Source of the DNA: Paraburkholderia megapolitana
GTDB taxonomy: Bacteria; Pseudomonadota; Gammaproteobacteria; Burkholderiales; Burkholderiaceae
Length of the DNA stretch: 64,000 nucleotides
NCBI RefSeq assembly: GCF_007556815.1
Contig: NZ_CP041743.1
Coordinates: 2,952,795-3,016,794 of the forward strand
Direction: 5' to 3'
Shown here: positions 25,557 through 33,269 of the stretch, piece after piece
Numbering within the stretch: position 1 is the first letter of the stretch
Layout: every line of letters begins with the position of its first letter
Notes under the pieces: generated by a model
What the model was told of the DNA's origin: nothing
What the model saw: only the letters and a program-made list of their open reading frames with translations
Database searches by the model: none
Position numbers and translations under genes: made by a program

Positions 25557-26332
25557 TCCAGCACGATGATACGCAGCGCCCCATCAGCATCCTGGTTGCG
25601 TCGCCGATCTACAACGACCAGTGTTACGGCTCGTATACCCACTCGTTGTTGCAGTTGCAGGCTGCGTTGTATCAACGCGGCATAGGCTTCGAGTATGCAT
25701 GGACGAAAAGCTCGAGCGTCATCACGATCGCCCGCAATCTGCTGAGCAACTGGTTCCTCAAGCGAACCCACTGCTCTCACTTGCTATTTATCGATGCCGA
25801 TATGGTCTTCCGCAGCGACGACGTGCTGGCGCTGCTGGACGCCGATCTGGATGTGATCGCTGCGATGTGTCCTCGGAAGGAAATCAACTGGCTGAACGTT
25901 GCATCGGCGGCACGTGCCTATCCGGACATGGCGCCGGGTGAACTGGCCAAGGTGGCAGGTTCATATGGAACCTATCAGCTTAAACAACCGGGCCAGGGGT
26001 TCAGCGTCGAGAAACCCGTGGAGGTCGAGGGAATCGGCACAGGAATCATGCTAATCAAGCGGCATGTTTTCCTGGACATGGCCGATGCATATCCCAACGA
26101 AGTCATGTCGTCTCCGGATCGCGCCGGCGGTAACGAAACCATTCATACGTTCTTCGATATCGGCAAGAACGAGCGTGGCGAGATGCTGTCGGAAGATCTG
26201 TTTTTTTGTAAGCGTTGGCGCGACATGGGTGGGGCTGTTTATGGAGCGCCGTGGTTTGAGGTTGGACACATCGGCAGTTACGAGTTTCGCGGCAGTTTGT
26301 CGGATATTGCAGCTGTGCAGGGGATTGCATAA
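25553..26332 (+). CDS. Glycosyltransferase-like protein (GT-A fold)
   Basis: A 259-residue cytoplasmic protein with a GT-A nucleotide-sugar binding pattern: I-L-V-A-S-P-I-Y-N-D at the N-terminus, T-I-A-R-N-L-L near residue 60 and L-L-F-I-D-A-D-M-V-F near residue 80, where D-A-D is the metal-binding DXD-type motif. The late region has G-I-G-T-G-I-M-L-I-K-R and S-E-D-L-F-F-C-K-R-W, as in GT2-like enzymes. The start at 25553 overlaps the stop of the secreted repeat protein by 4 bp (ATGA), so the two form one translation unit. A longer upstream frame is the shadow of that gene. The acceptor is unknown. Confidence 0.75.
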   Translation: MIQHDDTQRPISILVASPIYNDQCYGSYTHSLLQLQAALYQRGIGFEYAWTKSSSVITIARNLLSNWFLKRTHCSHLLFIDADMVFRSDDVLALLDADLDVIAAMCPRKEINWLNVASAARAYPDMAPGELAKVAGSYGTYQLKQPGQGFSVEKPVEVEGIGTGIMLIKRHVFLDMADAYPNEVMSSPDRAGGNETIHTFFDIGKNERGEMLSEDLFFCKRWRDMGGAVYGAPWFEVGHIGSYEFRGSLSDIAAVQGIA

Positions 26333-26393
26333 GCGGGATCGCCTGGAGCAGTTCAGACCGAAGTGCCTGACACGCTCCATCGAGCATCAGGTA

Positions 26394-26669
26394 TCAGGTA
26401 TCGAACGGCTTGATATCGAGGATCGCAGCAACGCGATGCAGGATGCCTGCACGCCGCCAAGCGATGAACTTTGCATAGCAGGTCTGCTGCGGTGGGAAAT
26501 GTGCCGGCAACCGGTGCCATTTCTCACCGCTCTGGTGTACCCAGAGAATCGCATCGAGGATCTGACGGGCATCGCGGCGCGGGCGGCCACGCGCTGTCAC
26601 GGGTTCTGGGGTGTCGAAAAGAGGTTTGACGCGTATCCAGTCCGCGTCTGACATAGGGATTTTAATCAC
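26394..26669 (-). CDS. Stand-alone DUF4096 (IS5/IS402-type transposase N-terminal) protein, copy A
   Basis: A 91-residue protein equal to the N-terminal DNA-binding domain of IS5/IS402-family transposases: S-D-A-D-W-I-R-V, G-R-P-R-R-D-A-R-Q-I-L, I-L-W-V-H-Q-S-G-E-K-W-H and F-P-P-Q-Q-T-C-Y-A-K. No DDE catalytic domain follows on either strand, and no terminal repeats were seen. The GTG start at 26669 is chosen because the first 11 residues then align without gaps to the homologue at 44676. Either an insertion-sequence remnant or a domesticated DNA-binding protein; conservation of two intact copies favours the latter. Confidence 0.7.
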   Translation of the reverse strand: MIKIPMSDADWIRVKPLFDTPEPVTARGRPRRDARQILDAILWVHQSGEKWHRLPAHFPPQQTCYAKFIAWRRAGILHRVAAILDIKPFDT

Positions 26670-26750
26670 GGGGCTTATGGGAGCTTATCGGGATTCAACG
26701 CTGCGGCATCGCGGGTGATGCATGCGATGCGCACAGCCAACGCACCGGCG

Positions 26751-26894
26751 CTAGCCGGCGATCAATCGAGCAGTAGTACCGCTCATCGCGCCGCAGATCA
26801 ACGCAGCGAACACGATGAAGTTGCTCATGAGGTAGTACGGGTCAATGTTATGCGAAGTAACGGTAGTACTGTTAGTGCTGATGCAGCTAGTCAT
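26751..26894 (-). CDS. Small membrane protein at the end of the EPS operon
   Basis: A 47-residue ORF: a polar Ser/Thr-rich N-terminus, then D-P-Y-Y-L-M-S-N followed by a single transmembrane helix (F-I-V-F-A-A-L-I-C-G-A-M-S-G) and a short basic end. It lies on the same strand as the EPS genes, 107 bp after the lyase. No clear Shine-Dalgarno site precedes the ATG, so the call rests on the protein-like composition and membrane helix. The function is unknown. Confidence 0.45.
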   Translation of the reverse strand: MTSCISTNSTTVTSHNIDPYYLMSNFIVFAALICGAMSGTTARLIAG

Positions 26895-27001
26895 GCGGAG
26901 ATTACGCAGCGTTACATGTCATTGTCTGCCGAGAGTTCCAGAAGCTAACAGCCGGGTCTCGCACTCTACCAGGCAAAGCGGCATGTTGGCGAGCAAACCC
27001 C

Positions 27002-27787
27002 TCACGGTTTCGCAGACGCAAGCAACTGCTCACCGATCTCGACATTACCGTAATACATAGTGCGCTCACTGACGTCCGACGGACGCGTATTCCACCACCA
27101 CTTGTACACGCCGATCTTAAGATAGGCATTTTTATCGTTGGGGTAAGCATTTGGCTTGCCGGCGCTGTGCACCACGAGCACTCCGTCCTTGTACAGGTCC
27201 GTCAATGCATGCTGCCCCTGGTCGTCCGGGCGGTAACGGAGTACCCACGCTACGACCTTGCCCTCATCCTCAAGCGGCGCACCGAATGTATATGATCGAC
27301 TCGGTGTACCCAAGCCACCTCTCACGTCGACCTGATAGTGCGCTCCGGCTAACATCAACGAAAACGGCGGAGAACCCACGCTGCTGCTGTGATGAACCTG
27401 CGTAATGATCTCCGGCTGCAACGAATCGATCGGATAACTGGATGGGATCATCGTCGTCCATCTCACCTCGTATTCGTGTCCTGGCGCGAAGCGGGCGACT
27501 GGTGCAAAAACCACTTCGGCGCGCGGCACGCCACTAACCTTGTGACTGATGTAGTCGGAACGCCGCATCGTGACCTTGAGTACGGTGCCGTCAAACGGAG
27601 GCATTGTTACCGTCGAAATCGAATCTTTATCGGGCGCCTGGATCGTCAGACGTGGATCGATTCCTGTACGCCACATACTTTTGTAGACCAGCACGTACGT
27701 GCCATTTTCATGCCCGTCAGCCAGTGGCAGACCATAGGTCGCTCCCGCAAAGACGAGACCCGTCAGCCATGCAAGTTTATTTGCCAT
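27002..27787 (-). CDS. Heparin-lyase-I-like polysaccharide lyase
   Basis: A 261-residue predicted secreted protein with a signal peptide (A-N-K-L-A-W-L-T-G-L-V-F-A-G-A-T-Y-G) and a beta-jelly-roll pattern of the heparin lyase I/PL family: G-V-P-R-A-E-V, E-Y-E-V-R-W-T, Q-V-H-H-S, Y-K-W-W-W-N-T near the end. It would cleave an acidic polysaccharide in the periplasm or outside, probably the polymer made by this cluster. The ATG at 27787 overlaps the WecG/TagA gene by 11 bp; a longer frame start upstream is inside that gene. Confidence 0.7.
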   Translation of the reverse strand: MANKLAWLTGLVFAGATYGLPLADGHENGTYVLVYKSMWRTGIDPRLTIQAPDKDSISTVTMPPFDGTVLKVTMRRSDYISHKVSGVPRAEVVFAPVARFAPGHEYEVRWTTMIPSSYPIDSLQPEIITQVHHSSSVGSPPFSLMLAGAHYQVDVRGGLGTPSRSYTFGAPLEDEGKVVAWVLRYRPDDQGQHALTDLYKDGVLVVHSAGKPNAYPNDKNAYLKIGVYKWWWNTRPSDVSERTMYYGNVEIGEQLLASAKP

Positions 27788-28541
27788 GTTCGTCGACAGT
27801 CCGGTGGAAGATCGATGCAAGACGAATCTTGAGTAACATCATCGCGAACTGGCAATTCGTCACGAGATAGCGTTTCCACATCCGACGCGGCTCCTGCAGA
27901 ACGCGAAATGCCCATTCAAGGCCACTGCGCTGCATCCATCGCGGCGCCCGGCGCACTTTGCCCGCCACGACATCGAATGTTCCGCCCACGCCCATGACGA
28001 AATCGACGCGCAGAAGATCCTTCCAGCGATTGATGAAGTTTTCTTTGCTCGGGGACGTGATTGCAACAAACAACAGGCGCGCCCCGGAGTTGCCGATCTT
28101 CTCCACCACCTGCGCCTCATCGTTCCAGAAGTACCCGTGATGAAAGCCGGCGATTTGCAGTTTCGGATAACGCTCAGCTACGATTTCGGCCGTCCGCGTC
28201 ACCACTGCGTCGGTTGCGCCGAGTAAAAATATCGGCAAACTTCGCTCTTCCGCCATCTGCAACAGATTCTCAAAGAGGTCGACACCTGTTACGCGTTCGG
28301 GAACAGAAAACCCCATTAAACGCGCGCCCCAGACAACGCCCATTCCGTCGATGTTGATCATGTCGCAAGCACGAACCGACTCCGCCAGTTTGAGGTCTTT
28401 CTGCAAGTGAACAAGCTTTGCAACATTGACGACCACGTGTTGCGTGAACTGCCTTCGTTCTATTCTCGAGCGAATCCATTCGACACTCTCGTCCATCGTC
28501 GCAACATCCATAGGACATGAAAGGAACTCAATTCGCTTCAT
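27777..28541 (-). CDS. WecG/TagA/CpsF family glycosyltransferase
   Basis: A 254-residue cytoplasmic-membrane-associated GT26 transferase. Family members add ManNAc or ManNAcA to an undecaprenyl-linked GlcNAc acceptor. Motifs are N-V-A-K-L-V near residue 40, N-I-D-G-M-G-V-V-W with the conserved Asp near residue 65, R-V-T-G-V-D-L and the C-terminal G-V-G-G-T-F-D-V-V-A-G-K-V-R-R-A-P. With wecB and wecC in the same operon, transfer of ManNAcA is the natural inference. It overlaps both neighbours by 11-14 bp. Confidence 0.88.
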   Translation of the reverse strand: MKRIEFLSCPMDVATMDESVEWIRSRIERRQFTQHVVVNVAKLVHLQKDLKLAESVRACDMINIDGMGVVWGARLMGFSVPERVTGVDLFENLLQMAEERSLPIFLLGATDAVVTRTAEIVAERYPKLQIAGFHHGYFWNDEAQVVEKIGNSGARLLFVAITSPSKENFINRWKDLLRVDFVMGVGGTFDVVAGKVRRAPRWMQRSGLEWAFRVLQEPRRMWKRYLVTNCQFAMMLLKIRLASIFHRTVDEHGK

Positions 28542-29745
28542 CGCAATGCCTCCGCCAGTTCGATGCTTCTGCTATGTAAAAGCTGAGTGCGTAGAAAGCC
28601 CAAGCCTGAGTCCAGCGAAAATAGTTGATGCGATTGGTCAGCCAGCGTCCCTTCTGGTACGCAAAGCGATTTTCGTTGGCAAGATAAAGCGTTCGATGAG
28701 CTCGCGACAGCACTACGTCGACCAGTGTACGGTCTTCGTCGGAACCGCCGACCTTCAGTAGCGTGATAACTGCTTGTGCCACCGAATGTGTATCGATGGG
28801 CCAGATGCAATCGTTGTAGTACTTGACTGTTCCGTCGGGCAGAAAGAAATTCCTCCGGTAATACCTCATCCCTTTGTCGATCACGCGGGAGAATTCTGTG
28901 GTCCCGAAGGCAGCCTGAAGAGAACTCAGTGCCTCCAGGTTATAACCGGTGTGAAATCCGTCAATAAACCCATGATGTGAACGAGCTCCATACGGCCACG
29001 AACCGTCCTCCCTTTGCATCGACGATGACAGCCGCGCAGCAGTCAGCGCCCGCTCTCGCATCCCGCTATCGTTTGAACGAACCGCGCTTTCCGCTACAAC
29101 TGCAGCAGACCATAAACTCGCGTTATGCACCAATGTGGTTTCACCGGGAATGTACGCGTAATATCCGGCGTCTTCCGTCGGCACGTATAGATCGTCCAGA
29201 AAACGCCCTGCGTCGACGGCGGCATCCGTAAATCGCGCAAACCCCGTTACGTTGCCCAGCGCATAGAGCGCTCTCGCTATATAACAAGTCGTGATCGCAT
29301 TCGGCTTCCCGCATGGCACGTAAAACGCTCGCGCTGCCCAGTCGAAGTGATAGCCCCATGCATAGTGACGCCATACTTTTCGATCGACACTCTGTGCAAG
29401 CAGCCAGTCTCCCAGCGCTACGGCTTCGTCAAGTTCTGTCGCAATCCGATCGACACGACGACGCTCGATGAGTCCGAGAATAACGAGTGCGATCCCCTTG
29501 GGATTTCGCTTCTTCGCGACTCCCACGAGTCCACGAAGATTAATCGGGCTTCGCTTGTGCAATTGCAGCCATGCTATACGTGCGAGAGAAAAGCGCTTCG
29601 CCCCTAGTCTGTCAAACAAAACACTGTTCAATCCATCGAACGGATCGTAGCCGGCAAAATTCTCAAGCCTGCTCTGTGCAAGCAATGAGTCGGCAATTGC
29701 CGTTGCATCGAAGGTATAAGGGGATGTCGTTCCCATAGCGATCAC
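28528..29745 (-). CDS. VpsJ-like polysaccharide biosynthesis protein
   Basis: A 405-residue protein with repeated helical motifs of an alpha/alpha barrel: W-R-H-Y-A-W-G-Y-H-F-D-W, N-A-S-L-W, E-D-G-S-W-P-Y-G-A and D-G-F-H-T-G-Y-N-L-E-A-L. It resembles the VpsJ group found in exopolysaccharide clusters, with glycosidase-like folds. Whether it is catalytic is not known. No signal peptide is apparent, so it should act in the cytoplasm. The GTG start at 29745 overlaps the upstream stop (GTGA); an ATG 9 bp later is an alternative. Confidence 0.7.
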   Translation of the reverse strand: MIAMGTTSPYTFDATAIADSLLAQSRLENFAGYDPFDGLNSVLFDRLGAKRFSLARIAWLQLHKRSPINLRGLVGVAKKRNPKGIALVILGLIERRRVDRIATELDEAVALGDWLLAQSVDRKVWRHYAWGYHFDWAARAFYVPCGKPNAITTCYIARALYALGNVTGFARFTDAAVDAGRFLDDLYVPTEDAGYYAYIPGETTLVHNASLWSAAVVAESAVRSNDSGMRERALTAARLSSSMQREDGSWPYGARSHHGFIDGFHTGYNLEALSSLQAAFGTTEFSRVIDKGMRYYRRNFFLPDGTVKYYNDCIWPIDTHSVAQAVITLLKVGGSDEDRTLVDVVLSRAHRTLYLANENRFAYQKGRWLTNRINYFRWTQAWAFYALSFYIAEASNWRRHCDEAN

Positions 29746-30851
29746 GTCACGTTGTCGTATATTGAAACGAGGCTGTGGACGGTCTTCTGTATCGTGAACT
29801 GATCAAGAAACCGTCGACGCGCGGCGTCGCCGAGACGGCGACGTGTGGCTGCATCGCCAAGCAGCAGCGATATCGCATCGCGCAACCCACCGATATCATC
29901 GGGTTCGACCAGCAAACCCTCCAGCTCTGGCCGGATGGCATCCATTACGCCCGGAATTCGCGTGGATACGATCGCCGTACCGAAAGCCATCGCCTCAACA
30001 ATCGATACCGGAAAACCTTCGCTTCTCGATGGCAGCACAAATATCTCGGTATCAGCGAGCAATTGGGTCTTTGCTTCGCCGGTCACCCAACCGCCGAAAA
30101 CCACTCGATCGTCCAGGCGATATTTTCTCGACAATTCAGAAAGCGCCTCGACCTCTCCCTCCCCACCAACAAACAGGCGATATCGCGGACTGGATTCTGG
30201 GAGTAACGCGAGCGCCTCCAGTAACCTGAATATCCCTTTTTGTTCGGATAATTTTCCCAGAAAGGTAAGCGCTATGTCGGACGACGACGATGTTTTTCGT
30301 GTTTCCATGCCGATCGGTTCCGCGATACCGTTGTACACGAGTCGACATTTCTCACGTGTCGTCAGTCGCATCGAAATGAGTTGCTTCTGCGCGTGTCCGG
30401 ACAGACAAATAACATACTGGGCGCTCGTCAGTACTGTGCGGACAATCCGCCATGCGAAGCCGGGAAGACCGGCACAGTACGCCGGAAACATCCCGCTATG
30501 AACATGAATGACGTACTTCTTGCGAAACAGCATGCAGGTTATTGCAAATACCAGTTTTCTCAGCAGCGAGCCTTTTATCGATACATGGATATGCACGACA
30601 TGAACCTGCTCGCTTAGAGACAGGATCACCAATTTGATCCATGCCAGGAAAAATACTCCCAGGGCACCACGTCCGGACCCAGCACCGCTTGAGATGAACA
30701 GCAGTCGGTAACCGAACGCTTCGAATCCGTCCCGATGCAACGCGTAGGCGGACAGCACGGAAGCGATCCCGCCATGCGCCGACATATCCGGTCCGATCTG
30801 GACAATGAGACGAGGTGCGTCTGCACTACGCATTTTTTTAGATGGCTTCAT
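29742..30851 (-). CDS. GT4-family glycosyltransferase
   Basis: A 369-residue GT-B glycosyltransferase. The N-lobe has I-G-P-D-M-S-A-H-G-G-I-A and H-I-H-V-S; the C-lobe has F-L-G-K-L-S-E-Q-K-G near residue 205 and the donor-site F-V-L-P-S-R-S-E-G-F-P-V-S-I-V-E-A-M near residue 290, typical of GT4. It would add one sugar to the lipid-linked EPS repeat unit on the cytoplasmic face. The ATG at 30851 overlaps the wzy stop (ATGA); the upstream extension to 31007 lies within wzy and is rejected. Confidence 0.88.
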   Translation of the reverse strand: MKPSKKMRSADAPRLIVQIGPDMSAHGGIASVLSAYALHRDGFEAFGYRLLFISSGAGSGRGALGVFFLAWIKLVILSLSEQVHVVHIHVSIKGSLLRKLVFAITCMLFRKKYVIHVHSGMFPAYCAGLPGFAWRIVRTVLTSAQYVICLSGHAQKQLISMRLTTREKCRLVYNGIAEPIGMETRKTSSSSDIALTFLGKLSEQKGIFRLLEALALLPESSPRYRLFVGGEGEVEALSELSRKYRLDDRVVFGGWVTGEAKTQLLADTEIFVLPSRSEGFPVSIVEAMAFGTAIVSTRIPGVMDAIRPELEGLLVEPDDIGGLRDAISLLLGDAATRRRLGDAARRRFLDQFTIQKTVHSLVSIYDNVT

Positions 30852-32083
30852 GATCCGCTCAATACACCGTTGGGGTTCGGATACTTTCGCGAGAAGACAT
30901 ACATGGTCAGCAACGCGGAAAACACGTAGGAGGGAGACAGGATGGCCATCGAAAAAAGATTGTCGAAGCAGAACGCTCCAACAATGAACAGCCACGGGGC
31001 ATTCCACCTCCGACCTTGACCGTAAAGCAACACCAGTAGCATCCAGATCGTTGCTCCGATCAATCCCAACTCGACAAAAAGATGAGGGTAGAAAGTATCG
31101 GTAGTCTTTAGAATGTCCCCGAGGCCGTACCAGTTGAAGTGATATTCACTGTAAAGGGGCGAACCATACTTGACCGAAGCAGGACCGCCAAACGATCCGA
31201 GGCCCTCTCCGATGAGATTGATCTTGCCCAGAGACTCAAACATCACCCGGTACGATTCTGCTCGGGCCGAATTCCCGGCGATCACGTAAAACGACAGCTT
31301 CGCCGCGGCAACCCCCAGAAGAGAGTCGAGATAACCGTTGGCCAGCAAAAACAGGACGACACAGATAACCGCCACCAGAGCCAGCCATACCCGCAGCGAT
31401 CCCTTCTTGATGATCAGCGGATAGAAGATCAGCGGCGCAAACAGCTTGAACGAAAAACCCAGAACTGCGAACAGCATGTAACCCCATGACATAAACCGGG
31501 CGAGCTTCGTCGGCCTGTACCATCGGCAAAGCATGAAGGCACAGAAGTTGATGAAACTGAACTCCGAGAAAAATCCAATCCAGCCTTGAGCCCGCAGAAA
31601 TAGCCCTGAATCAATACGTATTGGAAGCAGCAATGGCATTCCCGTGAGGTACGCCGCGTAGAAGTAGCACTGAAACAGATCGTTGCTGATCACTACGGCC
31701 AGGAACACCTTCACCAGTCCATCCAGTCTGTCTCGATACGCAAACAACGTCATCGTAATGACGATCGGAAACAGAAAGCGGAGAAATTCCTCCCATCCGG
31801 CGTCGTAATTGAACGATCGCATCAGTCCGATCAGTAGCAGCACGAGCAAAGGAGCGCAGAGTAGAATCAATCGGTGAAATCGCGGACGCATCGCGAGCGC
31901 CAGCAAGAGAAGACCGAACGCACAAATCTTGATTACCTGAGAGCGATCGTCGTCCAGCGCAAGCATCGTGTCGCTGATACAGAACGCGAGATACGAAATC
32001 GCCAGAACGGCAAATCCCACAGCACCGCAACTGAGTTGTCGACGCGCTAAACGCGCGGATACCTCGAAAGACAATGTGCTCAT
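30848..32083 (-). CDS. wzy: O-antigen polymerase/ligase-type protein (Wzy candidate)
   Basis: A 411-residue inner-membrane protein with about ten hydrophobic segments and a long loop around residues 270-335 (G-E-G-L-G-S-F-G-G, then Y-H-F-N-W-Y-G-L-G-D) before the last helices, the layout of Wzy/O-antigen ligase proteins. In this cluster it is the only candidate polymerase and would join lipid-linked repeat units at the periplasmic face. Wzy proteins are poorly conserved, so the role is mainly from topology and context. Its ATG overlaps the stop of the 36-residue micro-ORF (ATGA). Confidence 0.75.
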   Translation of the reverse strand: MSTLSFEVSARLARRQLSCGAVGFAVLAISYLAFCISDTMLALDDDRSQVIKICAFGLLLLALAMRPRFHRLILLCAPLLVLLLIGLMRSFNYDAGWEEFLRFLFPIVITMTLFAYRDRLDGLVKVFLAVVISNDLFQCYFYAAYLTGMPLLLPIRIDSGLFLRAQGWIGFFSEFSFINFCAFMLCRWYRPTKLARFMSWGYMLFAVLGFSFKLFAPLIFYPLIIKKGSLRVWLALVAVICVVLFLLANGYLDSLLGVAAAKLSFYVIAGNSARAESYRVMFESLGKINLIGEGLGSFGGPASVKYGSPLYSEYHFNWYGLGDILKTTDTFYPHLFVELGLIGATIWMLLVLLYGQGRRWNAPWLFIVGAFCFDNLFSMAILSPSYVFSALLTMYVFSRKYPNPNGVLSGS

Positions 32084-32190
32084 TGCAACGATCCGTGTTC
32101 GGTGTACGTCACTTTCATCTCGACTGGCTGCGTGTGTTCCCTACCGAAACACATCGTCAGTCCGATCATTGAAAGCAGTCTGCGTTTCAT
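32080..32190 (-). CDS. 36-residue micro-ORF coupled between GT4 and wzy
   Basis: A 36-codon ORF starting K-R-R-L-L-S-M-I-G-L-T-M-C-F and ending T-E-H-G-S-L-Q. It fills exactly the gap between the GT4 gene and wzy. Its ATG overlaps the upstream stop and its stop overlaps the wzy ATG, both as ATGA. Such double coupling suggests it is translated, either as a microprotein or as a bridge carrying ribosomes to wzy. The N-terminus could be a short membrane-associating segment. No homologue is recognised. Confidence 0.6.
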   Translation of the reverse strand: MKRRLLSMIGLTMCFGREHTQPVEMKVTYTEHGSLQ

Positions 32191-33269
32191 GCGTTGAACC
32201 CCGCGACCTTCATGTAGCGGTCGCCTATGATGTCGAGCGAGAAATCCCTGGATCGCGCAATCTGTCTCATCGAATCGACAGTCGTTCCCAACGCTGCGAC
32301 GATCGCGTCCGCGAGCGCACGCTCATCACCAACCGGTACCAGAGTTCCGTATCGACCGCCTTCGAGAATCTCCTCGGGTCCATGCCTGCATGCAGTTGAA
32401 ACAACCGGGAGACCGAACGACAGCGCCTCCACGATCACGTTTCCAAAACCCTCTGCACGCGAGGAGCAAACGAAGAGATCGGCACACTGGTACGCACCGG
32501 CGATATCTCGTGAGAAACCCGGTAACGCGATGCTCTCCTGCAAGCCGTATTGCGCCACCAACGCCTCTAGTTTCAGGCGTTCTGGACCTTCACCCAGAAT
32601 CGTCAGTTGGGCATCGGCCACTCTTTTCCTGACATCGCGAAATGCCGAAATCAGTGTGTCAAAGCCTTTCTGCGGAACCAGTCTTCCGACCGCCAGAATG
32701 GTCTGGTTTTGCGCGTCCCCAGATGGACACGAATCGTATATTTCCGTTATGCGGCAGGGGTTATAAATAACCACGATCTTGTGGGAGATCGCCTTTCCGA
32801 GCCGCATTCTCAGATCTGCGGCGATGCCTTCCGACACCGCAACGATGCAGTCGCTTCGCTTATACAAAAGAGTGAGAAGCGCAAACTTGATACGCTCCTT
32901 GAGACTGGGATGCCCCAACTCCACGGACGAAAGGTGCTCGCTTACCACGAGTCGCGGGCGTTGCCTCACCCATAGATTAGCGAGTAGCGACACCAGATTG
33001 GCATAGGGAAGAAACGACACCACCGTCTGCACTTCTACGTTGCGCAATAGTGCACGAAACTCCAGAACACGCCCGATGTGTCCGTTGCTGCGCGAAACGA
33101 TTACGTCGACTCCGGCAGGCAACTCGTAGGCGGATCCGTTTCGATAGATAAAGAGTGCGACAGTCTTCTTTTCGGCGACGAAATGTCGCGCGATGTCTAG
33201 CGCCACCCGCTCGGCACCGCCGCCCCCCAGTGAAGGAATATGCAAAATTACGTCGTAGCTCTGCTTCAT
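32187..33269 (-). CDS. GT4-family glycosyltransferase
   Basis: A 360-residue GT-B transferase with H-I-P-S-L-G-G-G-G-A-E-R at the N-terminus, Y-N-P-C-R-I at mid-protein, A-V-G-R-L-V-P-Q-K-G-F-D near residue 205 and F-V-C-S-S-R-A-E-G-F-G-N-V-I-V-E-A as the donor-binding E-x7-E region. It probably adds an internal sugar of the EPS repeat unit. ATGA overlaps join it to both wzx (upstream) and the micro-ORF (downstream). Confidence 0.9.
   Translation of the reverse strand: MKQSYDVILHIPSLGGGGAERVALDIARHFVAEKKTVALFIYRNGSAYELPAGVDVIVSRSNGHIGRVLEFRALLRNVEVQTVVSFLPYANLVSLLANLWVRQRPRLVVSEHLSSVELGHPSLKERIKFALLTLLYKRSDCIVAVSEGIAADLRMRLGKAISHKIVVIYNPCRITEIYDSCPSGDAQNQTILAVGRLVPQKGFDTLISAFRDVRKRVADAQLTILGEGPERLKLEALVAQYGLQESIALPGFSRDIAGAYQCADLFVCSSRAEGFGNVIVEALSFGLPVVSTACRHGPEEILEGGRYGTLVPVGDERALADAIVAALGTTVDSMRQIARSRDFSLDIIGDRYMKVAGFNA

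Noticed and set aside
26394..26669. Complete IS5/IS402 insertion sequence
   Set aside because: Only the N-terminal domain is present. No DDE domain, terminal inverted repeats or target duplications were found around either DUF4096 gene.
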